A DNA stretch of 38,813 nt from the NCBI GenBank assembly GCA_903830565.1, contig CAIKUF010000092.1, forward strand, positions 1 to 38,813, read 5' to 3'. Source of the stretch: an uncultured bacterium (GTDB lineage Bacteria; Pseudomonadota; Gammaproteobacteria; Burkholderiales; Burkholderiaceae_C). Positions 16,385 through 23,910 of the stretch are shown here, piece after piece. The notes below the pieces were generated by a model. That model saw only the letters and a list, made by a program, of their open reading frames with translations, made no database searches and had not been told where the DNA came from. The position numbers and the translations under genes were made by a program. Within the stretch, counting starts at the first letter, position 1, and the number at the start of each line of letters is the position of its first letter.

Positions 16385-17194
16385 ATGCGCTGGATCGACA
16401 CCCACTGCCATCTCGACGCGCCAGAGTTCGACGCCGACCGTGCCGAGGTGATCGCGCGCGCCCGCACAACCGGCGTCGTGCGGATGGTGCTGCCTGCGGT
16501 GGAAGTGGCGAACTTCGCCGCCGTGCGCGACCTCGCCCACGCACATGGCCAAGCCTACGCGCTCGGCATCCACCCGCTGTATGTCGACTGCGCGGGTGAC
16601 GGCGATCTGCAGCGGCTTCGCGAAGCGCTGGCCGCAGCGCGCGACGACCCGCACCTGGTGGCAGTCGGCGAGATCGGTCTCGATCACTTCGTTCCCGGCC
16701 TCGACCGCACGCGGCAGGCGCGCTTCTACGCCGAACAACTTCTGCTCGCGCGCGAGTTCGCGTTGCCGGTGATCCTGCACGTGCGTCGATCGGCCGACGA
16801 TTTGCTCAAGCACCTGCGTCGCATCGAGGTGCCGGGGGGCATCGCCCATGCCTTTAATGGCAGCGAGCAGCAGGCGCGGGCCTTCGTGGGCCTGGGTTTT
16901 CGGCTCGGCTTCGGCGGCGCGCTGACCTTCGAGCGCGCGCTGCAGATCCGGCGCCTCGCGCAGGCGCTGCCCGAGACAGCGCTGGTGCTCGAGACCGACG
17001 CCCCCGACATCCCGCCGCAGTGGCTCTACCGCAGCGCCGAGGCACGCGCAAGCGGGGGGACGGCGCGCAACGAGCCCGCCGAGTTGCCGCGCATCGCGGC
17101 CACCTTGGCCGAGTTGCGCGGCATGTCGTTGGCCGATGTGGCAAAGCTGACGTCGGCCAACGCGTGTGAAGCCCTGCCGCGGCTGCAAGCCTGA
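16385..17194 (+). CDS. TatD-family metal-dependent hydrolase
   Basis: A 269-residue TIM-barrel hydrolase related to TatD/YcfH nucleases. Metal-binding motifs are all visible: DTHCHLD at residues 5-11, the bridging glutamate in VGEIGLDHF, HVRRSADDLL, the late histidine in IAHAFNGS and the aspartate in VLETDAPDIPP. It follows lolD by 21 bases and is probably cotranscribed. Family members act as 3'-5' DNA/RNA exonucleases; the precise role is not readable here. Confidence 0.92.
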   Translation: MRWIDTHCHLDAPEFDADRAEVIARARTTGVVRMVLPAVEVANFAAVRDLAHAHGQAYALGIHPLYVDCAGDGDLQRLREALAAARDDPHLVAVGEIGLDHFVPGLDRTRQARFYAEQLLLAREFALPVILHVRRSADDLLKHLRRIEVPGGIAHAFNGSEQQARAFVGLGFRLGFGGALTFERALQIRRLAQALPETALVLETDAPDIPPQWLYRSAEARASGGTARNEPAELPRIAATLAELRGMSLADVAKLTSANACEALPRLQA

Positions 17195-17218
17195 GCGAAT
17201 AGACCGAAAGGACGGCGA

Positions 17219-17248
17219 TTGCCTGCGTCCCGTGCCTTCGGCTATGCT
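17219..17248 (+). promoter_or_regulatory. candidate sigma70 promoter of the D12 methyltransferase gene
   Basis: TTGCCT (17219-17224) and TATGCT (17243-17248) are separated by 18 bases. The predicted start point falls within the 20-bp palindrome that begins at 17247, so a protein bound there would block initiation directly. Confidence 0.5.
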
Positions 17249-17266
17249 CCGTGAATGTTCACGGAG
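17247..17266 (+). promoter_or_regulatory. 20-bp palindromic operator at the methyltransferase promoter
   Basis: CTCCGTGAATGTTCACGGAG is a perfect 9-bp inverted repeat around a central TG. It overlaps the end of the -10 box and the expected transcription start, and its right edge is the GGAG ribosome site of the methyltransferase. Its core TGAATGTTCAC recurs, with one change, in front of the endonuclease gene. Confidence 0.65.
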
Positions 17267-17272
17267 ACGACA

Positions 17273-18298
17273 ATGATCGATGCCACAGCCAACGCGCGCC
17301 AACACCGTCGTATCGCGCGGCTCGCTTCCGAGGGCTTGATGCGCAGCACGGTGCTCGTTCATTCGGGTTGCAGGCAGGTGCTGCAAGAGCTCAGGCCCTA
17401 CCTCGTCGATCCAGGGCAGTCGGGGCAGCTTTTGGATTTGCTGCGGACGCTGCGTGAGCAAACGGGTCCGGTCAACGTGTCGCAAGTACCGCAACTGAGT
17501 CCGCTGCGTTATCCCGGCGGCAAGACCTGGCTGGTGCCGGAGGTCAAGCGCTGGTTGAAGTCGCTGGACATGCGTCCGGCACTTTTCATCGAGCCCTTTG
17601 CCGGCGGCGCGATCACTGGGCTTTCGGTTGCCGCGGAGAGCCTGGCGGGACAGACGATCCTGGCGGAACTTGATCCTTCCGTCGCAGCGCTCTGGGTCGT
17701 GCTGATTCACGGCAGCGACATCGACGCCGAGAGCCTCATCACCAAGGTGCTGGAATTCCAGATGACGCACGAGCAGGTGACGGCAACGCTCGCCGGCTAC
17801 GCTGCGTCGCTGCCGCAGCGCGCCTTCACGACGATTCTCAAGAACCGGGTCAATCGCGGCGGCATTCTCGCGCCGGGCGCCAGCATGATGAAGAGCGGAG
17901 AGAACGGCAAAGGCTTGTCATCCCGCTGGTATCCGCAGACTCTCGTGAATCGAATGCGCGGCATCCGCGCCATTCGACATCGGCTGCAATTCATTGAAGG
18001 CGACGCTTTTTCCGTCATCAAGACCTACCGCCATCGCAAGACCGCCGCCTGGTTTATTGACCCACCCTACACGGCCGGCGGCAAGAAGGCCGGCAGCCGC
18101 CTCTACCTGTGCAACGAGATCGATCACGAGCGTCTCTTTACGCAAATGGCAGCTTGCGCCGGGCCGGTGCTGATGACCTATGACGATGCGCCGGAGGTTC
18201 GCAGCCTCGCGCACCGATCAGGCTTCTCGATCCGGGAAGTGCCGATGAAGACGACCCATCACGAGGTGAAGAATGAGCTCCTTCTCGTCAAACCGTGA
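17273..18298 (+). CDS. D12-class DNA methyltransferase of a type II restriction-modification system
   Basis: A 341-residue AdoMet-dependent DNA methyltransferase of the D12 (Dam-like) class. Motifs: LRYPGGK (about 78-84), the AdoMet site FIEPFAGG (105-112) and the catalytic DPPY (263-266), usually associated with N6-adenine methylation but compatible with N4-cytosine. About 70 extra residues precede the catalytic domain: a basic stretch (ARQHRRIARLASEGL), a short hydrophobic strand (MRSTVLVHS) and two helices (CRQVLQELRPYL, GQLLDLLRTLRE), a pattern resembling a ribbon-helix-helix fold. The ATG at 17273 is chosen because GGAG lies eight bases upstream; the ATG at 17255 is inside the operator palindrome. 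It converges on the endonuclease gene with an 11-base tail overlap. Confidence 0.88.
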   Translation: MIDATANARQHRRIARLASEGLMRSTVLVHSGCRQVLQELRPYLVDPGQSGQLLDLLRTLREQTGPVNVSQVPQLSPLRYPGGKTWLVPEVKRWLKSLDMRPALFIEPFAGGAITGLSVAAESLAGQTILAELDPSVAALWVVLIHGSDIDAESLITKVLEFQMTHEQVTATLAGYAASLPQRAFTTILKNRVNRGGILAPGASMMKSGENGKGLSSRWYPQTLVNRMRGIRAIRHRLQFIEGDAFSVIKTYRHRKTAAWFIDPPYTAGGKKAGSRLYLCNEIDHERLFTQMAACAGPVLMTYDDAPEVRSLAHRSGFSIREVPMKTTHHEVKNELLLVKP

Positions 18299-19226
18299 AG
18301 ACCTTGCTCCCGCGTCTTCGCGGGTCATCAATCGCGTCGCGCACGGCGCGCTCGAATTCGACCTTGCCGACGGACTCGGTGGCGTTCAGCGCCGCGATCG
18401 ATTCTTCCAGGCGCGAGTAGATGACCTCGCCCGGCACCAGGGACGAAGTCGAATCGTAGTCGGCCACCAGCCACACAACTTCGGCGTTGGCCAATTGGTT
18501 TGCGCCGACCCCCTTGACGCTGGCAAGATCGCTCATCTGCTCGTAGAAATAGCGGTCAACGAGCACGCACGTCTTGGCGCCCCAACTGCGCAGCTCGGGA
18601 ACCTTTACCCGCAATTGCGGTGCAAGCCTTTTCGGGCCTGAACTTCGGTCATCCGGCCGCCGCGTCTCAACGGGAAATGGTAATTCCTCCGCTGCGGCCC
18701 GATCCCAATTCGCGTACTCGGTCTCCATCTTCTTGCCCGAGAAGTAGACCGATTGCGTCTCCATTGCACACCAGCGGAGCGCGTCGGACTCATTGGGATC
18801 GACGAGCACCCAGTCGATTCGTCCGGCCTTGCGCGTGGCAGTCTCGACGCCCGACTTCGTCAGCTTTGCGAGAAAGGGCACTTCTTTCACGAGTATTGGA
18901 TGATGCGTGCTGAGCATCACTTCACCGGCCCATCGCAGCAGCTTCGCGTTCTCGAGAAAGCGATTCGGGCAGACCGTCTCAATGCGTGACTGGGCGGGGC
19001 GCACCGACCCGTCGCTTCGCTCTTGGTATTGCCGGATGCTGCACACTCCGCCCGGCTTGTTGCACGGTGCTGCAACGGAAAGGGCGAACGGACAGGCTTG
19101 CGCGCTCCCGCCAGGCTTCAAAGCGGCGTGTGCGAAGATTTGCCTGGTCTTGGTGCTCAAGCCCTGAGCCGAGTGACCGAACCATTCGGCGATGCCGTAG
19201 CGTGCGGCGCGCGGTCGTGATGCCAT
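18288..19226 (-). CDS. NotI-family type II restriction endonuclease
   Basis: A 312-residue endonuclease resembling NotI. It begins RAARYGIAEWFGHS and has a cysteine cluster (C45, C55, C62, C86), matching the iron-binding Cys4 site known for NotI/EagI-type enzymes. A PD-(D/E)xK-type active site is suggested by RIDWVLVD (D138) and CAMETQ (E156, Q158). The stretch PELRSWGAKTCVLVDRYFYE is also family-like. A strong ribosome site (GGGGAGG) supports the ATG at 19226. It is tail-to-tail with the methyltransferase, forming a compact restriction-modification unit. NotI cuts GCGGCCGC, but the paired methyltransferase looks adenine-specific, so this enzyme's site is uncertain. Confidence 0.83.
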   Translation of the reverse strand: MASRPRAARYGIAEWFGHSAQGLSTKTRQIFAHAALKPGGSAQACPFALSVAAPCNKPGGVCSIRQYQERSDGSVRPAQSRIETVCPNRFLENAKLLRWAGEVMLSTHHPILVKEVPFLAKLTKSGVETATRKAGRIDWVLVDPNESDALRWCAMETQSVYFSGKKMETEYANWDRAAAEELPFPVETRRPDDRSSGPKRLAPQLRVKVPELRSWGAKTCVLVDRYFYEQMSDLASVKGVGANQLANAEVVWLVADYDSTSSLVPGEVIYSRLEESIAALNATESVGKVEFERAVRDAIDDPRRRGSKVFTV

Positions 19227-19245
19227 GCAGTCGCCTCCCCAATTT

Positions 19246-19261
19246 CAGTGATCATTCAACG
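19246..19261 (-). promoter_or_regulatory. diverged copy of the methyltransferase operator before the endonuclease gene
   Basis: On the minus strand this reads CGTTGAATGATCACTG. Its core TGAATGATCAC (19258-19248) matches 10 of 11 bases of the methyltransferase operator core and lies in the same orientation relative to its gene, about 21 bases before the endonuclease ATG. Palindromic symmetry is weaker here, which would suit a lower-affinity site. Confidence 0.5.
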
Positions 19262-19277
19262 AACCGCCATTGCACCC

Positions 19278-19293
19278 GCGCGCGATCGCGCGC
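19278..19293. repeat. perfect 16-bp palindrome
   Basis: GCGCGCGATCGCGCGC, ending 10 bases before the glycosylase ATG in the divergent interval with the endonuclease gene. It could be an operator or simply GC-rich symmetry. It contains GCGATCGC. Confidence 0.45.
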
Positions 19294-19303
19294 TGGAAGA
19301 CCG

Positions 19304-19795
19304 ATGAAGCTTCTCGGCCTGCCGCCTGTCATCTCGCGCCGCTCGCGCCTGGTCGTTCTGGGCAGCTTCCCGGGCGCGGCGTCGCTGGCCGCGCAGCAGT
19401 ACTACGCCCATCCGCGCAACCAGTTCTGGCCTTTGCTGTCGGCGCTGTGGGGTGTCGATCTCGCCGCCCTGCCCTACCCGAAGCGCCTGCAGGCCCTGCG
19501 CGAGCGCGGCCTCGGCCTGTGGGACGTCTATGCGAGCTGCCGCCGCGAAGGCAGCCTGGACAGCGCCATCGCCGATGCCGAACTGAACGACCTCGCCAGC
19601 CTGCGCCGGCGTGCGCCCGCGCTGCAATGCGTGGCCCACAACGGCGGCGAGTCGGCGCGCAGCATGCGCGTTACGGCAGCGCTCGGCCTGCCCGTCGTTC
19701 GCCTGCCGTCGACGAGCCCAGCCAACGCGAGCTGGTCCTTCGAGCGCAAGCTGGCCGCGTGGCGCGAAGTCTTCCACGCGGCGGGGCTGCTGTGA
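19304..19795 (+). CDS. hypoxanthine-DNA glycosylase (family 6 UDG-like, DNA-deoxyinosine glycosylase)
   Basis: A 163-residue base-excision-repair glycosylase that should remove hypoxanthine, the product of adenine deamination, from DNA. The family hallmark LGSFPGAASLAAQQYYAHPRN is at about residues 17-37, followed by QFWPLLSAL; the C-terminal LPSTSPANASWSFERKLAAW is the conserved SPA/N motif region. GGAAG precedes the ATG at 19304. Its stop shares a base with the next start (TGATG), so the three genes 19304-22370 form one operon. Confidence 0.87.
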   Translation: MKLLGLPPVISRRSRLVVLGSFPGAASLAAQQYYAHPRNQFWPLLSALWGVDLAALPYPKRLQALRERGLGLWDVYASCRREGSLDSAIADAELNDLASLRRRAPALQCVAHNGGESARSMRVTAALGLPVVRLPSTSPANASWSFERKLAAWREVFHAAGLL

Positions 19796-20586
19796 TGGCG
19801 CGCGGCAAGTCGGTGCCCGAACTCGCCGCGGCCACGGTGTCCGAGTTCGGCGGCGTGCGCTACCTGCACCTCGGAACGCCGTGGGTGCAGGGTGCGATGC
19901 GCATCGCCAAGCCGAACGTCCTCGAGCTCGAGTACGTGCAGCGCATGATGGCCTGGATGCTCTGGCGGCCGCAGGAATCGCTGACCGATGGCCACGCGGC
20001 GCAGCTCGGCCTCGGCGCGGCGACGATCACGCGCTTTTGCCACACCGTGCTTCGCATGCAGACGACGGCGGTCGAGCTCAACCCGTCGGTGATCGCCGTC
20101 TGCCGCCACGCGTTTCGCCTGCCGGAGGGCGACGGCCGGCTGCGCGTGGTCAACGACGACGCCGCACGCTGGGTCACCGACCCGGCCCACGCGCAGACGG
20201 TCAATGTGCTCAGCGTCGACCTCTACGACCACGACGCCGCGGCGCCGGTGCTCGACGACGAGGCCTTTTACCGCGCCTGCCACGGCGTGCTCGTGGACGG
20301 CGACGGCACCGACGGCGGCCTGATGGCGGTGAACCTTTTCGGCCGCCACGCGAGCTTCGAGGCCAGCGTGCAGCGCATCGCCGCCGCCTTTGGCGCCGAC
20401 CGGGTGTGGAACCTGCGGCCGACGAAGGAAGGCAATACCGTCGTCGTCGCGGCACGCGGCGTCGCCCTGCCGGACCGTACAGTGCTTGCCGCGCGTGCCG
20501 AAAACATCGAAACTCGCTTCGGACTGCCGGCCCGCAAGTGGCTGCGCATGATCCGCGTGCCTCTGCTGCCTGCCGACCGCCCATGA
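19795..20586 (+). CDS. spermidine-synthase-like methyltransferase-fold protein
   Basis: A 263-residue Rossmann-fold protein of the spermine/spermidine synthase superfamily. Segments ELEYVQRMMAWMLW, HAAQLGLGAATITRF (nucleotide/AdoMet loop), TAVELNPSVIAVCR (acidic strand) and LSVDLYDHDAAAPVLDDEAFYRACHGVL follow family order. The classical polyamine-binding N-terminal beta domain is shortened. It may not make spermidine; many such proteins have unknown substrates. It overlaps its neighbours by one and four bases. Confidence 0.8.
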   Translation: MARGKSVPELAAATVSEFGGVRYLHLGTPWVQGAMRIAKPNVLELEYVQRMMAWMLWRPQESLTDGHAAQLGLGAATITRFCHTVLRMQTTAVELNPSVIAVCRHAFRLPEGDGRLRVVNDDAARWVTDPAHAQTVNVLSVDLYDHDAAAPVLDDEAFYRACHGVLVDGDGTDGGLMAVNLFGRHASFEASVQRIAAAFGADRVWNLRPTKEGNTVVVAARGVALPDRTVLAARAENIETRFGLPARKWLRMIRVPLLPADRP

Positions 20587-22370
20587 ACGACGCCACCACC
20601 AGTACCAAGCCCGTCAACGTGCGCGGCCCGCTCACCTGGCGCAACCTGCTGAAGTGGTTGCGCGAGGACGAGATGATCAGCGCCGATGAGGCCGAGAAGA
20701 CAGCCAAGCGCTTCGGCAGCAGCGACAGCAAGCAGCATCCCCTCGTTCGCCTCGGCGGCGCCGCGCTCACCCGGGCCGACGACGGCAGCGAGATCGACAT
20801 CGAGGTGCTGACGCAGTGGCTCGCCAAGCGCAGCAGCCTGCCCTACTTGCGCATCGACCCGCTGCGCGTCGATGTCGGCCGCGTGACCGAGGTGATGTCG
20901 ATCAATTACGCCGAGCGCCGCCACGCGCTGCCGGTGCAGGTCGGCCTGAACGAGGTCACGATCGCCACCTGCGAGCCCTTCGACATCGGCTGGGTGCCCG
21001 AGATCGAAGCGCACACGCGCCGCAGCGTGCGGCTGATGATCGCCAGCCCGATCGAGATGGCGCGCTTTCGGACCGAGTTCTACACCCTGGCGCGCTCGGT
21101 GCGGGCGGCGATCAAGAACGGCGAGGCGGCGGCCGCATCGAGCTTCGAGCAACTGGTCGAGCTCGGTCGCAGCAACAAGCAGCTTGACGCCAACGACCAG
21201 GGCATCGTGCAGGTCGTCGACTGGCTGTGGCAATACGCGTTCGACCAGCGCGCGAGCGACATCCACCTCGAGCCGCGGCGGGTGCTGGGCGCGATCCGCT
21301 TTCGCATCGACGGCGTGATGCACACCGTCTACCAGCTGCCGCCCGGCGTGCTGAGCGCAATGACGGCGCGCATCAAGCTGCTGGGCCGCATGGACGTGGT
21401 CGAGAAGCGCCGCCCGCAGGACGGCCGCATCAAGACCCGCAGCCCGCGCGGCGACGAGGTGGAAATGCGCCTCTCGACACTGCCCACCGCCTTCGGCGAG
21501 AAGATGGTGATGCGCATCTTCGACCCCGACACGGCGCTCAAGAGCATCGACGAGCTCGGCTTCGGCGCCCACGACACCGCGCGCTGGGAAGCGCTGATCG
21601 CGCGTACGCACGGCATCGTGCTCGTCACCGGACCGACGGGCTCGGGCAAGACGACGACGCTCTACTCGACGCTCAAGCGCCTGGCGACGGAGGAGGTCAA
21701 CGTCTGCACGATCGAAGACCCGATCGAAATGATCCAGCCGGCGCTCAACCAGACGCAGGTGCAGCCGGCGCTGGACCTCGGCTTCGCCGAAGGCCTGCGC
21801 TCGCTGATGCGGCAGGACCCGGACATCATCATGGTCGGCGAAATCCGCGACCTGCCAACGGCCGAAATGGCGATCCAGGCCGCACTCACCGGCCACCTTG
21901 TGTTCAGCACGCTGCACACCAACGATTCGGCGTCGGCTGTCACGCGATTGCTCGACCTCGGCGTGCCGCCCTACCTGATCGGGGCGACGGTGATCGGCGT
22001 GCTCGCACAGCGCCTGGTGCGCACGCTGTGCCCGAGCTGCAAGCAGCCCGACCCCGAGACCACGGCCGAGAAGCTGGGCGAGGTGATACGGCCCTGGCGC
22101 CTGAACGGCGAGATGCATGCCTACAAGCCCGTCGGCTGCCTGGAGTGCCGGATGACGGGCTTCCGTGGCCGCGCCGGCCTCTACGAACTGCTGAGCATCA
22201 ACGACGCCGCGCGCGCCGCGATCACCCCGGTGCTCGACGCCGCGAAGCTGCGCTCACAGTCGCTCACCGACGGCCTGCGCCCGCTGCGCCTGGCCGGTGC
22301 GATGAAGGTCGCCGAGGGCCTGACGACGATCGAGGAAGTGCTGCGCGAAACGCCGGGCTGGGAGATCTGA
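20583..22370 (+). CDS. GspE/PulE/PilB-family secretion or pilus ATPase
   Basis: A 595-residue hexameric ATPase of type II secretion or type IV pilus systems. The N-terminal region (about 1-160) contains the T2SSE_N-like domain. The ATPase domain has RASDIHLEP, Walker A GPTGSGKTT starting at residue 350, the Asp box CTIEDPIE, Walker B IIMVGEIRD, the His box GHLVFSTLHTNDS and a four-cysteine zinc site (CPSC ... CLEC). No pilus or secretion partners are adjacent, so its system is unknown. It starts in a 4-base overlap with the preceding gene and ends three bases before a palindromic repeat. Confidence 0.9.
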   Translation: MNDATTSTKPVNVRGPLTWRNLLKWLREDEMISADEAEKTAKRFGSSDSKQHPLVRLGGAALTRADDGSEIDIEVLTQWLAKRSSLPYLRIDPLRVDVGRVTEVMSINYAERRHALPVQVGLNEVTIATCEPFDIGWVPEIEAHTRRSVRLMIASPIEMARFRTEFYTLARSVRAAIKNGEAAAASSFEQLVELGRSNKQLDANDQGIVQVVDWLWQYAFDQRASDIHLEPRRVLGAIRFRIDGVMHTVYQLPPGVLSAMTARIKLLGRMDVVEKRRPQDGRIKTRSPRGDEVEMRLSTLPTAFGEKMVMRIFDPDTALKSIDELGFGAHDTARWEALIARTHGIVLVTGPTGSGKTTTLYSTLKRLATEEVNVCTIEDPIEMIQPALNQTQVQPALDLGFAEGLRSLMRQDPDIIMVGEIRDLPTAEMAIQAALTGHLVFSTLHTNDSASAVTRLLDLGVPPYLIGATVIGVLAQRLVRTLCPSCKQPDPETTAEKLGEVIRPWRLNGEMHAYKPVGCLECRMTGFRGRAGLYELLSINDAARAAITPVLDAAKLRSQSLTDGLRPLRLAGAMKVAEGLTTIEEVLRETPGWEI

Positions 22371-22372
22371 CC

Positions 22373-22476
22373 CAACACTGTCCGGTTTGTCATTCCCGCG
22401 AAGGCGGCAATCCAGAACTGTGCAGGCAATGGATTCCCGCCTTCGCGGGAATGACGGGCCTGAGCGAACAGTGTTG
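22373..22476. repeat. 104-bp palindromic repeat element between convergent genes
   Basis: Outer arms CAACACTGT (22373-22381) and ACAGTGTTG (22468-22476) enclose two 26-base arms (22389-22414 and 22430-22455) that are inverted with one mismatch and contain ATTCCCGC...GGGAAT. This resembles the dispersed ATTCCC-type palindromes of betaproteobacteria (dRS3-like). Located between the ends of two convergent genes, it may also terminate transcription from both sides. Confidence 0.75.
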
Positions 22477-22504
22477 AGACCTGACCGGCCTCATCTTGGG
22501 GCGA

Positions 22505-23827
22505 TCAGTCGCGCCCGTCGAGCCAGCGGTAGTAGAGCTTGCCGGCGGCCACACCCAGCTGTGCGAAGACATGACCGGGGATTGCTCGCGGCGCCTCGAA
22601 GGGCAGCTTGCGCGCGGCCGCCTCGCCGTCCAGCGCCGCATCGGCCAGCAGCGGGCCGAGAGCCACCGCGAAGGCAACGCCGCGCCCGTTGCAGCCGCCC
22701 CAGCCGAGCACGCCGTCGCCCAGCCGCCAAAAGCGCGGCAGCTTGTCCGGCGTCGCCGCGAACACACCGTGCCAGACGTACTCGAAGCGGATCTCCGCCA
22801 GCGACTGAAGCTGCGGGAACATCTTCACGAGGCGCAGCGAGATGCGCTCGCGCAGGCGGCGCTCGAAGTCGGCGTGGAACACGAGCGCGCCGCCGCTGAC
22901 CAAGCGCCCCTCCCCGTCGAGATGGCAAAAGTGCAGGTCGCCCTGAGTGTCCGACAGCGCATGATTGCGCGGCAGGATGCTCGCACGCAGTTCAGGCGTT
23001 AGCGGTTCGGTCGCCAGTTGGTACGAGCGCACGGCGACCATCGCGCGCGCCAGCCCCGGCCATGGCGACGGCGCCACGGTGCCGGTGTAACCGTGCGTCG
23101 CGACGAGCACGCGCCGCGCGATCACGCTGCCCGTCGGCGTGGCGACGCGCCAGCGCTCGCCCACCCGCTGCAGCCCGGTCGCCGGGCTGTGCGTGTGCAC
23201 GGCGGCACCGGCACTGATGGCTGCGCGGGCCAGCCCGCGCGCGAAGGCCAGCGGATCGATGTGGCCGCCGGTCGGGTTGGTCCAGCCACCGCACCAGTAG
23301 GGCGAGCCGGTGATTGCGGCGACCTCGTCGCGGTCCAGCAGTTGCACCGGCGCGCCGCGCCGCTTCCACTGCTCGAAGCGCGAGCGAGAGAGCGCCAGCC
23401 GGCTCTCGCGGTGCGCCGGCTGCACCCAGCCGTTCTGCACCGCCTGACAGGCGATGCCGTGCTTGCGCACGAGATCGAACAGCGTGTTCGCCGAATTGCC
23501 GAGCACTACGGCGAGCGTCTCACCATGCTCGGCGCCGAAGGCCTGCACCAGCACATCGGGGTCGGCGCGCGTGAGCGATGGGATCACCTGCCCGTTGTTG
23601 CGCCCCGAGGCGCCCCAACCGACTTCGCTCGCTTCGAGGACGACGACCTTCGCGCCGCGCTCCGCCGCATGCAGCGCGGCCGTGAGGCCGGTGAAGCCGG
23701 CGCCGATCACGGCCAGGTCGGCACTGTGCTCGCCCGCAGGCAGCGGCGAAGTCGACGGCGCGGCGGGCGCGGTGGCAGCCCACAGCGAAGGCGGGGTTCG
23801 GTTCGGGTCGAGGTTGGGGTCGGTCAT
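22505..23827 (-). CDS. DAO-family FAD-dependent oxidase (gamma-glutamylputrescine oxidase-like)
   Basis: A 440-residue flavoprotein of the D-amino-acid-oxidase/PuuB-OrdL branch, expected to oxidise an amine or amino acid. The FAD-binding dinucleotide fold is ADLAVIGAGFTGLTAALHAA (about 36-55) with the acidic VLEASEVGWGASGRNNGQ following. The C-terminal FAD segment GVLGWGGCNGRGVAFA is also present. The ATG at 23827 is preferred; a GTG 42 bases upstream is possible. It diverges from the ATC-hydrolase/ABC-transporter operon, suggesting a shared metabolic task. Confidence 0.85.
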   Translation of the reverse strand: MTDPNLDPNRTPPSLWAATAPAAPSTSPLPAGEHSADLAVIGAGFTGLTAALHAAERGAKVVVLEASEVGWGASGRNNGQVIPSLTRADPDVLVQAFGAEHGETLAVVLGNSANTLFDLVRKHGIACQAVQNGWVQPAHRESRLALSRSRFEQWKRRGAPVQLLDRDEVAAITGSPYWCGGWTNPTGGHIDPLAFARGLARAAISAGAAVHTHSPATGLQRVGERWRVATPTGSVIARRVLVATHGYTGTVAPSPWPGLARAMVAVRSYQLATEPLTPELRASILPRNHALSDTQGDLHFCHLDGEGRLVSGGALVFHADFERRLRERISLRLVKMFPQLQSLAEIRFEYVWHGVFAATPDKLPRFWRLGDGVLGWGGCNGRGVAFAVALGPLLADAALDGEAAARKLPFEAPRAIPGHVFAQLGVAAGKLYYRWLDGRD

Positions 23828-23856
23828 CGCGTGATATGCATAGTCCTGAATCTGGA

Positions 23857-23883
23857 TTGTCAGCGACACGATGCGGCTATATT
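23857..23883 (+). promoter_or_regulatory. candidate promoter of the ATC-hydrolase/liv operon
   Basis: TTGTCA (23857-23862) and TATATT (23878-23883) lie 15 bases apart, shorter than optimal, which may mean an activator is needed. Position suits the gene starting at 23911. Confidence 0.38.
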
Positions 23884-23910
23884 CGCCTCACGCCCAACCC
23901 ACTGCACGCC

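Noticed and set aside
17255-17272. Earlier methyltransferase start (ATG 17255)
   Set aside because: It lies inside the 20-bp palindrome at the predicted transcription start and lacks a ribosome site; ATG 17273 has GGAG at normal distance.
19278-19293. GCGATCGC as the recognition site of the restriction enzyme
   Set aside because: Only the presence of the octamer near the genes suggests it; nothing in the protein sequences supports this specificity.
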